Positions 1-7,900 of a stretch of DNA of 64,000 nt are shown in pieces. The stretch is from Streptomyces beigongshangae (GTDB taxonomy: Bacteria > Actinomycetota > Actinomycetes > Streptomycetales > Streptomycetaceae): the NCBI RefSeq assembly GCF_019710745.1, contig NZ_JAHKJW010000016.1, forward strand, positions 92,190 through 156,189, in the 5' to 3' direction. Both the position numbers and the translations under genes were made by a program. Within the stretch, counting starts at the first letter, position 1. Every line of letters begins with the position of its first letter. The notes below the pieces were generated by a model, which was given only the letters and a program-made list of their open reading frames with translations, did not search any database and was not told the origin of the DNA.

Positions 1-690
1 AGGCCGCAGGGCAAGCGGGAGCAACCCGCGCTGAGCCGGGAGCAGATCGTCTCGCAGGCCGTCCGGCTGCTCGACGCCGAGGGCATCGACGCGCTGAGCA
101 TGCGCAAGCTCGGCTCCCGGCTCGGCGCGGGCGCCACCTCGCTGTACCGGCACGTGGCCAACAAGGACGAGCTGATCGAGCTGGCCGTGGACGAGATCTA
201 CGGGGAGATCGAGGTACCGGACTCGGGGGACCCGGCGCGCTGGCGCGACGACGTGGCCCGGTGCGCCAGGAGCCTGCGCGCGACGATGCTGCGCCACCCC
301 TGGATCGCCTCGGTGCTCGGCGAGATGGGCATGTCCTACCTCGGGCCGAACGCGATGCGCATGTCGGAGACGCTGCTCACCGTTCTGACGCGGGCGGGAT
401 TCCCCGCGGCCGAGGCGGATCCCGCGGGGACGACGGTCGTCGCGTACGTCACCGGCACGGCGACGAGCGAGGCCGCGTGGCTGACCGTGCTGGCCCGCAG
501 CGGGCAGAGCGAGCAGGAGTACGTGAGCGGACTGTGGCCCGCGGCGGAGGAGGCGGTCCGGGCGTACCCGCACTTGCGCGACGGGTACGCCGGGCAGCGC
601 GAGAAGGACCCCGCGAAGACCCGGGAGGAGGGCTTCGAATACGGCCTGGCCCGAGTCCTGGACGGCCTGGCGACACGCGTCACGGGCTGA
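1..690 (+). CDS. TetR/AcrR-family transcriptional regulator (5' end outside window)
   Basis: The reading frame is open from the first base to a TGA at 690, giving 229 visible residues, so the true start lies upstream of the window. The N-terminal half contains a TetR helix-turn-helix whose recognition helix reads GAGATSLYRHVANKDEL, followed by a longer helical ligand-binding part of the TetR_C type. A one-component repressor that releases DNA on binding a small ligand is expected for the family. The ligand and targets cannot be read from the sequence. No neighbour on the same strand follows, and an intrinsic terminator lies 67 bases after the stop. Confidence 0.9.
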   Translation, partial: RPQGKREQPALSREQIVSQAVRLLDAEGIDALSMRKLGSRLGAGATSLYRHVANKDELIELAVDEIYGEIEVPDSGDPARWRDDVARCARSLRATMLRHPWIASVLGEMGMSYLGPNAMRMSETLLTVLTRAGFPAAEADPAGTTVVAYVTGTATSEAAWLTVLARSGQSEQEYVSGLWPAAEEAVRAYPHLRDGYAGQREKDPAKTREEGFEYGLARVLDGLATRVTG

Positions 691-756
691 ACGCCACCGG
701 GTCCCGCCGGACGGTCGCGGGTGTGCGGCGCGCGGCCCCTCCGGACCGCGCACGAC

Positions 757-784
757 GAAAAGCCGGGGCGCGGCCCCGCTTTTC
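757..784. terminator. Intrinsic terminator with A and T flanks, start of a dispersed Streptomyces intergenic element
   Basis: A GAAAAGC/GCTTTTC plus GGGGC/GCCCC stem with one bulged C and a 3-base loop. A-run and T-run arms make it usable from both strands, serving the TetR gene and possibly the converging glucarate dehydratase gene. The following bases (785-815), including GGGGAACTGCGCAACCAGCC, resemble a sequence I recall recurring after many Streptomyces terminators. Confidence 0.75.
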
Positions 785-815
785 AGGGGAGCGGGGAACT
801 GCGCAACCAGCCCTT

Positions 816-863
816 CCCACACCCACACCCACACCCACACCCACACCCACACCCACACCCACA
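816..863. repeat. Hexanucleotide tandem repeat (CCCACA)8
   Basis: Eight perfect copies of CCCACA lie between the terminator and the 3' end of the glucarate dehydratase gene. Nothing suggests it is translated. Such simple repeats recur in many gaps of this window. Confidence 0.95.
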
Positions 864-893
864 GGCTTACCCCCTCCCCCGACCCCCGGAGGG

Positions 894-2222
894 TTACCGC
901 ACCAGACACGGCCGCCCGGCGTCGAACCGCCACCCCGGCACCAGATACCGCATCCCCACCGCGTCGTCCCGGCCCCCCAGCCCCTTCTCCAGATACAGCT
1001 CGTGCGCCGCCTGCAACCGCTCCACGTCCAGCCGCACCCCCAGCCCCGGCGCGTCGGGCAGGGCGATCTCCCCGTCCACGATGCGGGGCGGCGCGACAGT
1101 GAGCCGCTCCAGCCCTTCCTGCCAGATCCAGTGGGTGTCCAGCGCGTTGTACTCCCCCGGCGCGGCCGCCCCGCAGTGCGTCACCATGGCCAGCGAGATG
1201 TCGAAGTGGTTGTTGGAGTGACAGCCCCAGGTCAGCCCCATCGCGTTGCAGAGCTGGGCCACCCGCACGGACCCCTGCATCGTCCAGAAGTGCGGGTCGG
1301 CCAGCGGTATGGAGACCGACTGGAGCGCCAGCGCGTGCGTCAGCTGCCGCCAGTCCGTGGCGACCATGTTCGTGGCCGTCGGCAGCCCGGTCGCCCGCCG
1401 GAACTCCGCCAGGACCTCCCGCCCCGAGTAGCCGTCCTCCGCCCCGCAGGGGTCCTCGGCGTAGGCGAGCGTCCCGACGAGCGGCCTGCACAGCTCGATG
1501 GCCTCGCGCAGCGACCACGCCCCGTTCGGGTCCAGGGTGATCCGCGCCTCCGGGAAGCGCCCTTTGAGCGCCCGTACGGCTTCCACCTCCTCCGGACCCG
1601 CCAGGACACCGCCCTTGAGCTTGAAGTCCCGGAAGCCGTAGAGGTCGTACGCGGTCTCGGCCTGCCGGACGATCGCCTCGGGCGTCAGCGCCTCCTCGTG
1701 CCGGACGCGGTACCAGTCGACGTCCGAGTCGGGCTCACGGACGTACTCCAGATCGGTGCGGCCGGGGTCGCCGACGTAGAAGAGGTAGCCCAGGACCCGT
1801 ACGGACGAGCGCTGCTGTCCGTCGCCCAGGAGCGCGGCGACCGGTACGTCCAGGTGCTGGCCCAGCAGGTCGAGCAGCCCCGACTCGACGGCCGTGACGG
1901 CGTGCACGGTGGTGCGCAGGTCGAAGGTCTGGGCGCCGCGACCGCCCGCGTCCCGGTCGGCGAAGCGGTCCCCGATCGCACGCAGGACCCGCTTGTAGTC
2001 GCCCAACTTCGCCCCGACGACCAGGGACTCGGCGTCCCGCAGAGTCTGGGTGATCTTCTCGCCGCCGGGCACCTCCCCCAGCCCCGTACGGCCCTCGGAG
2101 TCCTTGAGGACCACGACGTTCCGGGTGAAGTAGGGGCCGTGCGCGCCGGAAAGGTTCAGCTCCATGCTGTCGCGGCCGGCGACGGGGTGGACGGCGAACT
2201 CGGTGACGGTCGGCTGGCTCAT
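894..2222 (-). CDS. gudD: D-glucarate dehydratase (enolase superfamily)
   Basis: Predicted to dehydrate D-glucarate to 5-keto-4-deoxy-D-glucarate, the first step of glucarate catabolism, in the cytoplasm. The 442-residue length is normal. The enolase-superfamily signatures are visible: the KLK motif with the base lysines (DFKLKGGV), the metal-binding Asp in LDPNGAW, the acidic pair in YAEDPCGAE, the Asn in TATNMVATD and the catalytic His in GCHSNNHFDISLAM, which is specific to glucarate dehydratases. The ATG at 2222 is chosen because it follows AGGACT at suitable spacing and begins the conserved part. It lies 138 bases downstream of the permease gene on the same strand, so the two probably form one operon controlled by the divergent IclR regulator. 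Epimer (idarate) activity is known in the family but cannot be decided here. Confidence 0.92.
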   Translation of the reverse strand: MSQPTVTEFAVHPVAGRDSMELNLSGAHGPYFTRNVVVLKDSEGRTGLGEVPGGEKITQTLRDAESLVVGAKLGDYKRVLRAIGDRFADRDAGGRGAQTFDLRTTVHAVTAVESGLLDLLGQHLDVPVAALLGDGQQRSSVRVLGYLFYVGDPGRTDLEYVREPDSDVDWYRVRHEEALTPEAIVRQAETAYDLYGFRDFKLKGGVLAGPEEVEAVRALKGRFPEARITLDPNGAWSLREAIELCRPLVGTLAYAEDPCGAEDGYSGREVLAEFRRATGLPTATNMVATDWRQLTHALALQSVSIPLADPHFWTMQGSVRVAQLCNAMGLTWGCHSNNHFDISLAMVTHCGAAAPGEYNALDTHWIWQEGLERLTVAPPRIVDGEIALPDAPGLGVRLDVERLQAAHELYLEKGLGGRDDAVGMRYLVPGWRFDAGRPCLVR

Positions 2223-2277
2223 ACGTATCGGAGTCCTTGACTGAGGAGGGGCGGGGAGGGGTGGGGAGGGGCGGTTC

Positions 2278-2349
2278 GGGACCGGGACCGGGACCGGTTG
2301 CCGGCGCTCACCGGTCACCGGTCACCGGCCGTCGGCCGTCGGCCGTCGG
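2278..2349. repeat. Compound short tandem repeats: (GGGACC)3, (TCACCGG)3, (CCGTCGG)3
   Basis: Three adjacent micro-repeats, each in three perfect copies, fill the gap between the permease stop codon and the dehydratase ribosome-binding site. They carry no open frame of interest. Confidence 0.9.
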
Positions 2350-2360
2350 TCACGAAGGCT

Positions 2361-3698
2361 TCACAGGCCGAGGAGGTCGAGCGTCCACTCCAGCGCCAGG
2401 ACACCGCCCAGGCCGAGGACCGCGAGGACCGTCGTATAGGTGGTACGCACCTTGATCGCTTCGACGACGGAGAGGTTGAAGTACTCCTTGAACAGCCAGA
2501 AGCCGGGGTCGTTGACATGGGAGAAGGCGATCGATCCGCAGGAGACGGCGAGCACCATGATCTCGGGGTGGATCCCGCTTCCGGCGAGGAGCGGCAGCAC
2601 CACGCCGGAGGCTGTGACGACGGCGACGGTCGCCGACCCGAGCGCGACGCGCAGGATGACGGCGATGAGCCACGCCAGGACGATCGGCGAGATGGACCAG
2701 CCGTCGGTGGCGTCCTTGATGTAGTCGGAGATACCGCCCTCGACGAGGACGTTCTTGAAGGCGCCGCCCGCACCGATCACGAGGAGGATCATCGCCATGG
2801 ACTGGGCGGCGGAGGTGCAGGAGGCGTTGACGTCGGCCAGGCTGCGGCCGATGCGCGGCCCGAAGGCCCAGATCGCGAGGAGCAGGGTCAGCATGAGCGC
2901 GATCGGCGCGGAGCCGATGAAGGCGACGAAGTGCAGGAAGGGGCTGTCGCCCGAGGCCGTCATGTCGACCACCGCGGCGCCCGCGATGAGCACGACGGGG
3001 AAGAGCGCCACGGACAACGACCAGCCGAGGCCCGGCATCTCCCCGTCCTCGAACTCGCGCTCGCCGACCAGTCCCTTGGGGATCGACGGGTCCATCGCCC
3101 TGACGAACGGCAGCCGCGGCCACAGCAGCGCGACGAGCGCGCCCGCCGGAACGGCGATGAACAGGCCGTAGAACAGGGTGTGCCCGACGGAGGCGTGGAA
3201 GGTGGCGGCCACCGCGGTGGGACCGGGGTGCGGCGGCAGGAAGCTGTGCATCGTGGACAGGGAGATCGACATCGGCAGGCCGACCCAGAGCAGCTTCGCC
3301 CCGGTGACCCGGACGAGCGTGAACGCGATGGGCACGATGATGACGAACGCGACCTCGTAGAACATGGTCACGCCGATCAGCATCGACGTGACCACCATGG
3401 CGACCTGGACCCAGCGCGGCCCGAAGGCGTCCAGCAGCGTGCCGGCTATCCGCTGGGCGGCGCCGGAGTCCCCCATCACCCGGCCGACCATGGCACCGAG
3501 CCCGATGACGAGCATCGTGTCGCCGATCTGACCCCCGATGCCCTCCGAGAGGACGTCCGGGATGTCGGCCACCGGAATGCCCTGGACGAGGGCGACGCCC
3601 ACCGCCACGAGCAGCAGCGCGGCGAAGCCGTTGAGTTTCGTCCGGGTCATCAGGAACAGCAGCACCAGAACGCTGATCCCGACTACGAGCAGAGGCAT
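2361..3698 (-). CDS. GntP-family gluconate/sugar-acid:H+ symporter
   Basis: A 445-residue polytopic membrane protein with about 12 hydrophobic segments and typical GntP phrases such as GLGAMVGRVMGDSGAAQRIA, LPPHPGPTAVAATFHASVG and AFSHVNDPGFWLFKEYF. Members import gluconate and related sugar acids with protons. Next to glucarate dehydratase the likely substrate is glucarate, galactarate or gluconate; this is inference from context. The ATG at 3698 has a strong AGGAG 9 bases upstream and starts directly in a transmembrane helix, as in the family; the longer in-frame extension lacks such a signal. It is the first gene of the catabolic operon and is divergent from the IclR gene. Confidence 0.92.
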   Translation of the reverse strand: MPLLVVGISVLVLLFLMTRTKLNGFAALLLVAVGVALVQGIPVADIPDVLSEGIGGQIGDTMLVIGLGAMVGRVMGDSGAAQRIAGTLLDAFGPRWVQVAMVVTSMLIGVTMFYEVAFVIIVPIAFTLVRVTGAKLLWVGLPMSISLSTMHSFLPPHPGPTAVAATFHASVGHTLFYGLFIAVPAGALVALLWPRLPFVRAMDPSIPKGLVGEREFEDGEMPGLGWSLSVALFPVVLIAGAAVVDMTASGDSPFLHFVAFIGSAPIALMLTLLLAIWAFGPRIGRSLADVNASCTSAAQSMAMILLVIGAGGAFKNVLVEGGISDYIKDATDGWSISPIVLAWLIAVILRVALGSATVAVVTASGVVLPLLAGSGIHPEIMVLAVSCGSIAFSHVNDPGFWLFKEYFNLSVVEAIKVRTTYTTVLAVLGLGGVLALEWTLDLLGL

Positions 3699-3804
3699 GC
3701 GGTTCTCCTTTGAACCGTGGAGGCGGTGCTGCGGTGCTGCTGTCCGTGGGCGCGCACCGGGCGGCGTACGAACGGAGGGGCGCGTCAGGGAGTGGTCATT
3801 CCTC

Positions 3805-3820
3805 ATCTCCATATGCAGAT
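3805..3820. promoter_or_regulatory. Candidate IclR operator between permease and regulator genes
   Basis: A 16-base dyad, ATCTCCATATGCAGAT, palindromic at 14 of 16 positions and centred on CATATG, sits in the 205-base divergent region. It is AT-richer than its surroundings. Its size and place suit an IclR-family operator, but binding is not shown by sequence alone. Confidence 0.45.
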
Positions 3821-3903
3821 GACGTACACGTATGAGAACGGAGGTTAGGTCGCCGCACCGGAAGCGGTCAATGGGTGCGACACCGCGGATCTACGATGAG
3901 GCC

Positions 3904-4701
3904 ATGCCGGAGAGCAGCGGGGTCCGCGGAGTACGCGGGGTGAAATCGGCGGCCCGCACGGTCGCCCTGCTGGAACTGCTCGCCGTCCGCGGCGACCGCC
4001 CGGCCCGTCTGGACGAACTGGCCGAGGAACTGGGCGTACCGCGCAGCAGCATGTACCAGCTGCTGCAGACCCTGATCGAGAGCGGCTGGGTACGCTCCGA
4101 CACGACCGGGTCCCTCTACGGCATCGGCATCCGCGCGCTGCTGACGGGCACGAGCTACCTGGACAGCGACCCGCACGTCCGCGTGGTGCGCCCCTACCTC
4201 GACGAGGCGTCGGACGCGCTCGGCGAGACGATCCACCTGGCACGGCTCGACGGCCCGGACGTGGTGTACCTGGCGACCCGCGAGTCCCATGAGTACCTGC
4301 GGACGATCAGCAGGGTCGGCCGCCGCGTCCCGGCCCACGCGGGCGCACTGGGCAAGGCACTGCTGGCGGAACGCCCGGCGCACGAACTCCCGCTCCCACC
4401 CGACCCCCTGCCGGCCCTGACGGCCAACACGCACACCACCCGGACGACCCTGCTCGCCGACCTGGCGCACGTACGGGCGCGCGGCTACTCGACGGACCAC
4501 GAGGAAACGGTGCAGGGCATAGCGGGCTTCGGCTTCGCCCTGCGTTACGACTCCCTGCCCACGGATGCCATCAGCTGCTCGATCCCGGTCTCCCGCCTGA
4601 CCCCTTCGCACGAGACCCGGGTGATCGCGGTGATGCAGGAGACGAGAACAAAGATCGAGAACGCGCTCCCCTCGGCACCGGGATCACCGGACTGGCGATG
4701 A
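3904..4701 (+). CDS. IclR-family transcriptional regulator
   Basis: 265 residues with an N-terminal winged helix-turn-helix (VKSAARTVALLELLAVRG through PRSSMYQLLQTLIESGWV) and the C-terminal IclR effector domain (GETIHLARLDGPDVVYLA, AHAGALGKALLAE, RGYSTDHEETVQGIAGFG). IclR proteins usually repress sugar-acid or aromatic catabolic operons and are relieved by a pathway metabolite. Divergence from the gntP-like and gudD genes points to control of that operon. The ATG at 3904 is preferred because a GAGG lies just upstream and the conserved part begins a few residues later; an upstream in-frame ATG would read through the promoter region. Confidence 0.9.
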   Translation: MPESSGVRGVRGVKSAARTVALLELLAVRGDRPARLDELAEELGVPRSSMYQLLQTLIESGWVRSDTTGSLYGIGIRALLTGTSYLDSDPHVRVVRPYLDEASDALGETIHLARLDGPDVVYLATRESHEYLRTISRVGRRVPAHAGALGKALLAERPAHELPLPPDPLPALTANTHTTRTTLLADLAHVRARGYSTDHEETVQGIAGFGFALRYDSLPTDAISCSIPVSRLTPSHETRVIAVMQETRTKIENALPSAPGSPDWR

Positions 4702-4930
4702 GAACCACCGGCACCCCGAAGGGCCGCCCCGCGCGCCGCACCGAAACCCACGCAGCCACCCGCTCGCTCGACCCACCGACCCTCGACCGAGCCACACCCC
4801 CCTCGACCGGGGCCACCCCCACGCCCACCCCATACCCCCGCACCGGCCCACCCTCGATCCGGTACGCTGTGACCCGAGCGTTCCTGGCAGACACTGCGGC
4901 CACCGCAGCAACCACCACGCTCACGCTCAC

Positions 4931-5003
4931 GCCTTCGTAGCTCAGGGGATAGAGCACCGCTCTCCTAAAGCGGGTGTCGCAGGTTCGAATCCTGCCGGGG
5001 GCA
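4931..5003 (+). tRNA. tRNA-Arg, anticodon CCU
   Basis: A full cloverleaf can be drawn. The acceptor stem GCCTTCG pairs with CGGGGGC. The D arm is GCTC/GAGC. The anticodon stem CCGCT/AGCGG carries the loop CTCCTAA (anticodon CCT at 4964-4966), which reads AGG codons. The T arm is GCAGG/CCTGC around TTCGAAT, and the discriminator base is A at 5003. CCA is not encoded. A perfect terminator follows. tRNA 3' ends are common integration sites, and an integrase scrap lies about 1.1 kb downstream. Confidence 0.97.
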
Positions 5004-5011
5004 CACGACAC

Positions 5012-5051
5012 AGGGCCGGTTCGAAGGGATTGATCCCTTCGAACCGGCCCT
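5012..5051. terminator. Perfect 18-bp stem terminator behind tRNA-Arg
   Basis: AGGGCCGGTTCGAAGGGA and its exact complement are separated by the 4-base loop TTGA. It ends transcription of the tRNA and, read from the other strand, of the toxin-antitoxin pair whose toxin gene stops at 5082. Confidence 0.9.
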
Positions 5052-5081
5052 GCTGCATGTTCACATCCCTGCACGCGCGGA

Positions 5082-5591
5082 CTATTGGGTCCGGTGCGCT
5101 CCCACCTCACCAGTGTCTCGCCGTGAGCCTTCGTGGGGCATCCTCGGGCGAGTGACCGGCACGACGGTGAGGAGGTCATCCAGCCCTTTGAAGTCGTCGG
5201 GGTTGGTGGTGAAGAGGGGAAGGTTCTCAGCCACGGCGATGGCAGCGATCATCAGGTCGGCCACCCGACGGCGTGGCTTGCGGCCGGCGCTGATCACTGC
5301 GGCACAGATACGGCCGTAGATGCGTGCCGCTTCGGCGTCGAAGGGGATGGGGTCGAACTCGTTCTCGGCGCGTTGCAGGACGTCGAGCCTACGGGCGCGT
5401 TCGACGTGTTCGTCGTAATTGCTCTGTTCGTCGTTGCGACGGACCTCGTGCGGACCGGCGGACAACTCGGCCAAGGTGATGGCGGTGATCGCCATTTCGT
5501 CCGGTAGCTCCTCGGGGGCCACCCAGTGGCGCAGAATCATGATGTTGGTGTCAAGGAGGCCCTGCTGATGCGTCGAGCGGTCAACGGTCAT
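5082..5591 (-). CDS. vapC: VapC-like PIN-domain ribonuclease toxin
   Basis: A 169-residue PIN-domain protein. The acidic metal ligands of the fold are present: Asp14 in LLDTNIMI, Glu42 in AELSAG, Asp112 in RVADLMIAAIA and the Asp pair near residue 132 in TTNPDDF. VapC toxins are Mg-dependent RNases that cut tRNA or rRNA when their antitoxin is degraded. The start at 5591 overlaps the antitoxin gene end by 11 bases, so the two are translationally coupled in the usual antitoxin-first order. The pair sits between a tRNA and an integrase remnant, which suggests arrival with a mobile element. Confidence 0.88.
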   Translation of the reverse strand: MTVDRSTHQQGLLDTNIMILRHWVAPEELPDEMAITAITLAELSAGPHEVRRNDEQSNYDEHVERARRLDVLQRAENEFDPIPFDAEAARIYGRICAAVISAGRKPRRRVADLMIAAIAVAENLPLFTTNPDDFKGLDDLLTVVPVTRPRMPHEGSRRDTGEVGAHRTQ

Positions 5592-5850
5592 AGGGATCGC
5601 CCGGGTAGGTGTCGACCGCGGCGTCCTGATCGGCGCGGAACCTGTCAAGGTCGATGCCGGGGGCGGTCCCGGACATCGCGGCGAACTCCTGGCGGGAGAC
5701 GAACCGACGACGTCGACGCAGCGGGACGAGTTGGCCGATCGCATGTCCGTCGCGGGTGACGGTAAACGACTGACCACCCTGTATCGCATCCATGATCTCT
5801 CGGGACCGGCTGCGTAGATCCCGTTGGGTAATTTCGGGCTGAACGCTCAT
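5581..5850 (-). CDS. vapB: Phd/YefM-type antitoxin of the VapBC pair
   Basis: 89 residues beginning MSVQPEITQRDLRSRSREIM, with the Phd/YefM DNA-binding fold signature (QRDLRSRSREIMDAIQGG, then SFTVTRDGHAIGQLVPL). The C-terminal half (FVSRQEFAAMSG onward) is the acidic, probably disordered part that would wrap the toxin. Such antitoxins neutralise the partner RNase and repress their own operon. The ATG at 5848-5850 is the last start before the conserved region. The short palindrome-like GGTAGCACCGGGTGCTACC at 5860-5878, just upstream, is a plausible operator. Confidence 0.87.
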   Translation of the reverse strand: MSVQPEITQRDLRSRSREIMDAIQGGQSFTVTRDGHAIGQLVPLRRRRRFVSRQEFAAMSGTAPGIDLDRFRADQDAAVDTYPGDPYDR

Positions 5851-6364
5851 ACCGACCAAGGTAGCACCGGGTGCTACCAGGTGACACATGACGGCCGAAG
5901 CCTTGCGCCGACAAACCTTCGGCTGTGGCGGCCAGGTACGGCCTTCGCTGATCGATCCGGCTGGAGCCACAGATGAGAGGGCATCTGACATCCACAACTG
6001 ACATCAACGACTTCGGACGGGGATGCACACCAGCGACTCCCGCCGGCCGTCGCGCCAGCCGACGACAGCAGTCGGGCCGCGCTCGTGATGTTGATCTGGC
6101 TGTGGCCGAGGAGCTCCATCACGATGCGGGGAGGGAGAGAGTGACTCCGGCCGCTGTCAGGAGGGCGGTCGTACCGTGTCAGGCGTCATGCAGCCGAACC
6201 ACGCGCAGCCCGGGCGGATCCGGCGGACCCGGCGACGCGGGTCTCGTCGAGGAAGCGGCTCCAGAGCTTCGGGGTCCTTCGATGCGCACTTGGCGCCGCA
6301 GGCAGACAGGTGTGCTCCGGTCTCGCACCGCAACTGTTGGCCCGTCGAGGGAGTCGTACTCGCC
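5851..6364. other. Gene-poor decayed region between the toxin-antitoxin pair and the next gene
   Basis: No complete gene is convincing here. The region holds a dyad, GGTAGCACC/GGTGCTACC (5860-5878), in front of the antitoxin gene and an 18-codon recombinase scrap (6084-6137). The remaining frames look random. The composition and the scrap suggest erosion of an inserted element. Confidence 0.6.
6084..6137 (-). pseudogene. Remnant of tyrosine recombinase (phage/ICE integrase) C-terminus
   Basis: On the minus strand 18 codons read LPPRIVMELLGHSQINIT. This matches the conserved C-terminal block of actinobacterial tyrosine integrases (PRxVMExLGHSQIxxT) that carries the second His of the catalytic set. 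The catalytic Tyr segment that should follow within about 10 residues is missing, and no integrase-like sequence precedes it, so this is a small fossil. Lying about 1.1 kb from tRNA-Arg, it supports past site-specific integration. Confidence 0.7.
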
Positions 6365-6982
6365 GTGACCGGAATACGTGCACAGCGCAGCATGAGGTTG
6401 TCCCCCGCTTTCTCCACGGCAGCGGGCGCCGGCGCTCTGGTCGTCGCCGCGGTGGGGAGCTGGAGCAACCTCTTGCTGGTCGTGCAGGGGCGGGTGGTCC
6501 CCGGGTGGGGAGTGAGTGCAGGGCTCCTCGTCATGTCGCTCGCCCTTCGGTGGGCACTCGCCCCTGCGAATCGCCCAGCGGGTCCTGCGAGACTCCCGCG
6601 GAAGCAAGCCGTATGGGCACCGCTGGGCAATCGTCTGCTGATCGCCGCAGCGGTGTTCGGCACCGCGGGGGGAGCGGCGGACGATCTGATCTCGGGCGCG
6701 GAGTACCACGTACTGCGTCCCTCGGGGCCGGGAGGCTGCACGGCAGTGGTGCGCGAGACGTCCTTCCTCATGAGTGGCGCCGGCGAGGCCTACGCGGTGG
6801 AGCACACCGGCCTGGCCCTGAGCGAGGCGGGATCCTGGGCGGTCGATGACGGCTACCGGCCCGTCGCCGCAGGCACATACGAGTTGGACTGGGGGCGGGA
6901 CGGCGGTGATCTGGAGATCAACGGCACGAGCACCGACCCGATCGTCAGCGGGGGATCGGGGGACATCGATTGCGGGTGGTGA
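6365..6982 (+). CDS. Hypothetical membrane protein
   Basis: I do not recognise a family. The 205-residue protein has three hydrophobic stretches in its first half (AGALVVAAVGSWSNLLLVV, GVSAGLLVMSLALRWALA and LLIAAAVFGTAGGAAD). A soluble C-terminal region of about 95 residues with two cysteines (GGCTAVVRE and DIDCGW at the end) would face outside if the third helix is the last. The GTG at 6365 is preferred because GAGGGAG lies 11 bases upstream; the ATG at 6392 has no ribosome-binding site and is the alternative. It stands alone beside the decayed element. Confidence 0.55.
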   Translation: MTGIRAQRSMRLSPAFSTAAGAGALVVAAVGSWSNLLLVVQGRVVPGWGVSAGLLVMSLALRWALAPANRPAGPARLPRKQAVWAPLGNRLLIAAAVFGTAGGAADDLISGAEYHVLRPSGPGGCTAVVRETSFLMSGAGEAYAVEHTGLALSEAGSWAVDDGYRPVAAGTYELDWGRDGGDLEINGTSTDPIVSGGSGDIDCGW

Positions 6983-7163
6983 GGCCGGTCGCGCTCAGCG
7001 GCAAGAGCTCTCGTCGGTGCAGCGCAAGACCAATCACCGCAGGGTGTGGGTCCAACCAGGTGCGCGTCCGGCTGTGTGCCGAAGCCGACACGCACCAGCG
7101 GACAAGGACGGCCGCCGACGCGTCATCGGCGCATCGGAGCCCCAGGCTTCTGACATCCCCCGA

Positions 7164-7217
7164 TGACACCGCTGACACCGATGACACCGATGACACCGAT
7201 GACACCGATGACACCGA
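7164..7217. repeat. Tandem repeat, six 9-bp units TGACACCGA
   Basis: Six adjacent units, the first ending in C instead of A and the other five identical. It lies in a non-coding gap between two genes in convergent orientation. Confidence 0.95.
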
Positions 7218-7233
7218 TAGGGCATACGCCAGT

Positions 7234-7264
7234 GGGCCCGGGCCGCGAGGCGCGGTCCGGGCCC
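7234..7264. terminator. Terminator of the DUF6243 gene
   Basis: A 14-bp stem (GGGCCCGGGCCGCG against CGCGGTCCGGGCCC, one G-T pair) with the 3-base loop AGG, 36 bases beyond the stop codon of the minus-strand gene at 7300. Confidence 0.75.
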
Positions 7265-7299
7265 TGTCCGTTGCTGTGCCGCCCTGCGGCGGCGGTGCG

Positions 7300-7515
7300 T
7301 CAGCTCTGTGCGCTGTCGTCGGCCGTCTCCCCCGCGGCCTCGGCCGCGGCTGTCTTCTCGCGCATCTTGCGCACCAGCTCCGCCTTCTGGTCGGCTGCGC
7401 CCTGGCGGTCGCGGTTGCGGTACGGGCCGTTGTTCTGCCGTTCGGCGCGGGACTGCTTCTTGCGCTGGCCGCCGCCCTGGCCCACGGGGTTGTTGATGTT
7501 CTTGCTCACGGTCAT
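7300..7515 (-). CDS. DUF6243 family small protein
   Basis: A 71-residue, highly charged protein beginning MTVSKNINNPVGQGGGQRKK. It matches the family I know as DUF6243: an INNPVGxGGGQRK N-terminus followed by a basic, Gln/Arg-rich helix and a KAELVRKMREK segment. The function is unknown. It has no membrane segment or signal peptide. The ATG at 7513-7515 is preceded by GGGAGAACCC. It is monocistronic, with its own terminator. Confidence 0.8.
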   Translation of the reverse strand: MTVSKNINNPVGQGGGQRKKQSRAERQNNGPYRNRDRQGAADQKAELVRKMREKTAAAEAAGETADDSAQS

Positions 7516-7900
7516 GGGTTCTCCCGGTGATGGTGAAGTGATCTACGGATTCGTCGGTGGGGGACGGGCGGCGGCGTCGAAGGACGTCGGCAGCGGCCCG
7601 TCACGCTCTCACTCGTAAATCGGCGTCTGGAAGAACATGCCAAGGACGTTACCCGGTTCCGTCGGCTCCGCGCACCAACCTTTTCGCCGCTGGGGCTCAA
7701 TACAGCTAGCCCTGGTCAAGCGTCGCAGCAGCGGGAAGGTCGGTGCGGTGTCGCCGCCCTCCGTCCGGAACAGGCCGAGGTCGTCGGCCGGGCGGGCGGG
7801 CAGGCGGGCGTCGGCGTACCCCTGTCGCACTCCGTCACCTCACCCGCTTCCCGCGCTTCCCCCGTGGGTTGCCGGGTCCGGCCGGACCCGGCGCGGGAGG
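7516..7900. other. Intergenic region, no supported gene
   Basis: Upstream region of the DUF6243 gene and downstream region of the DUF1330 gene. A minus-strand mini-frame MFFQTPIYE (7609-7638) is the only short reading frame with a distinctive sequence, and I cannot show that it is translated. Longer frames look like chance products of high GC. Confidence 0.5.

Larger units (their letters stand above)
6983..7299. other. Intergenic stretch with tandem repeat and terminator
   Basis: No credible gene is seen. The segment contains the 9-bp tandem repeat at 7164-7217 and the terminator at 7234-7264. Nothing else stands out. Confidence 0.6.

Noticed and set aside
261..2240. Long plus-strand open frame across the TetR gene end and the glucarate dehydratase
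   Set aside because: It is antisense to a gene with clear enolase-family motifs and has Arg/Pro-rich composition typical of non-coding frames at high GC.
4702..4930. Small frames between the IclR gene and tRNA-Arg
   Set aside because: Thr/Pro-rich low-complexity frames with no start signal; most likely leader and promoter of the tRNA.
7164..7217. Regular 9-bp repeats as iterons of a replication origin
   Set aside because: Only six short units, no initiator gene or DnaA boxes nearby, and similar simple repeats occur in many gaps of the window.
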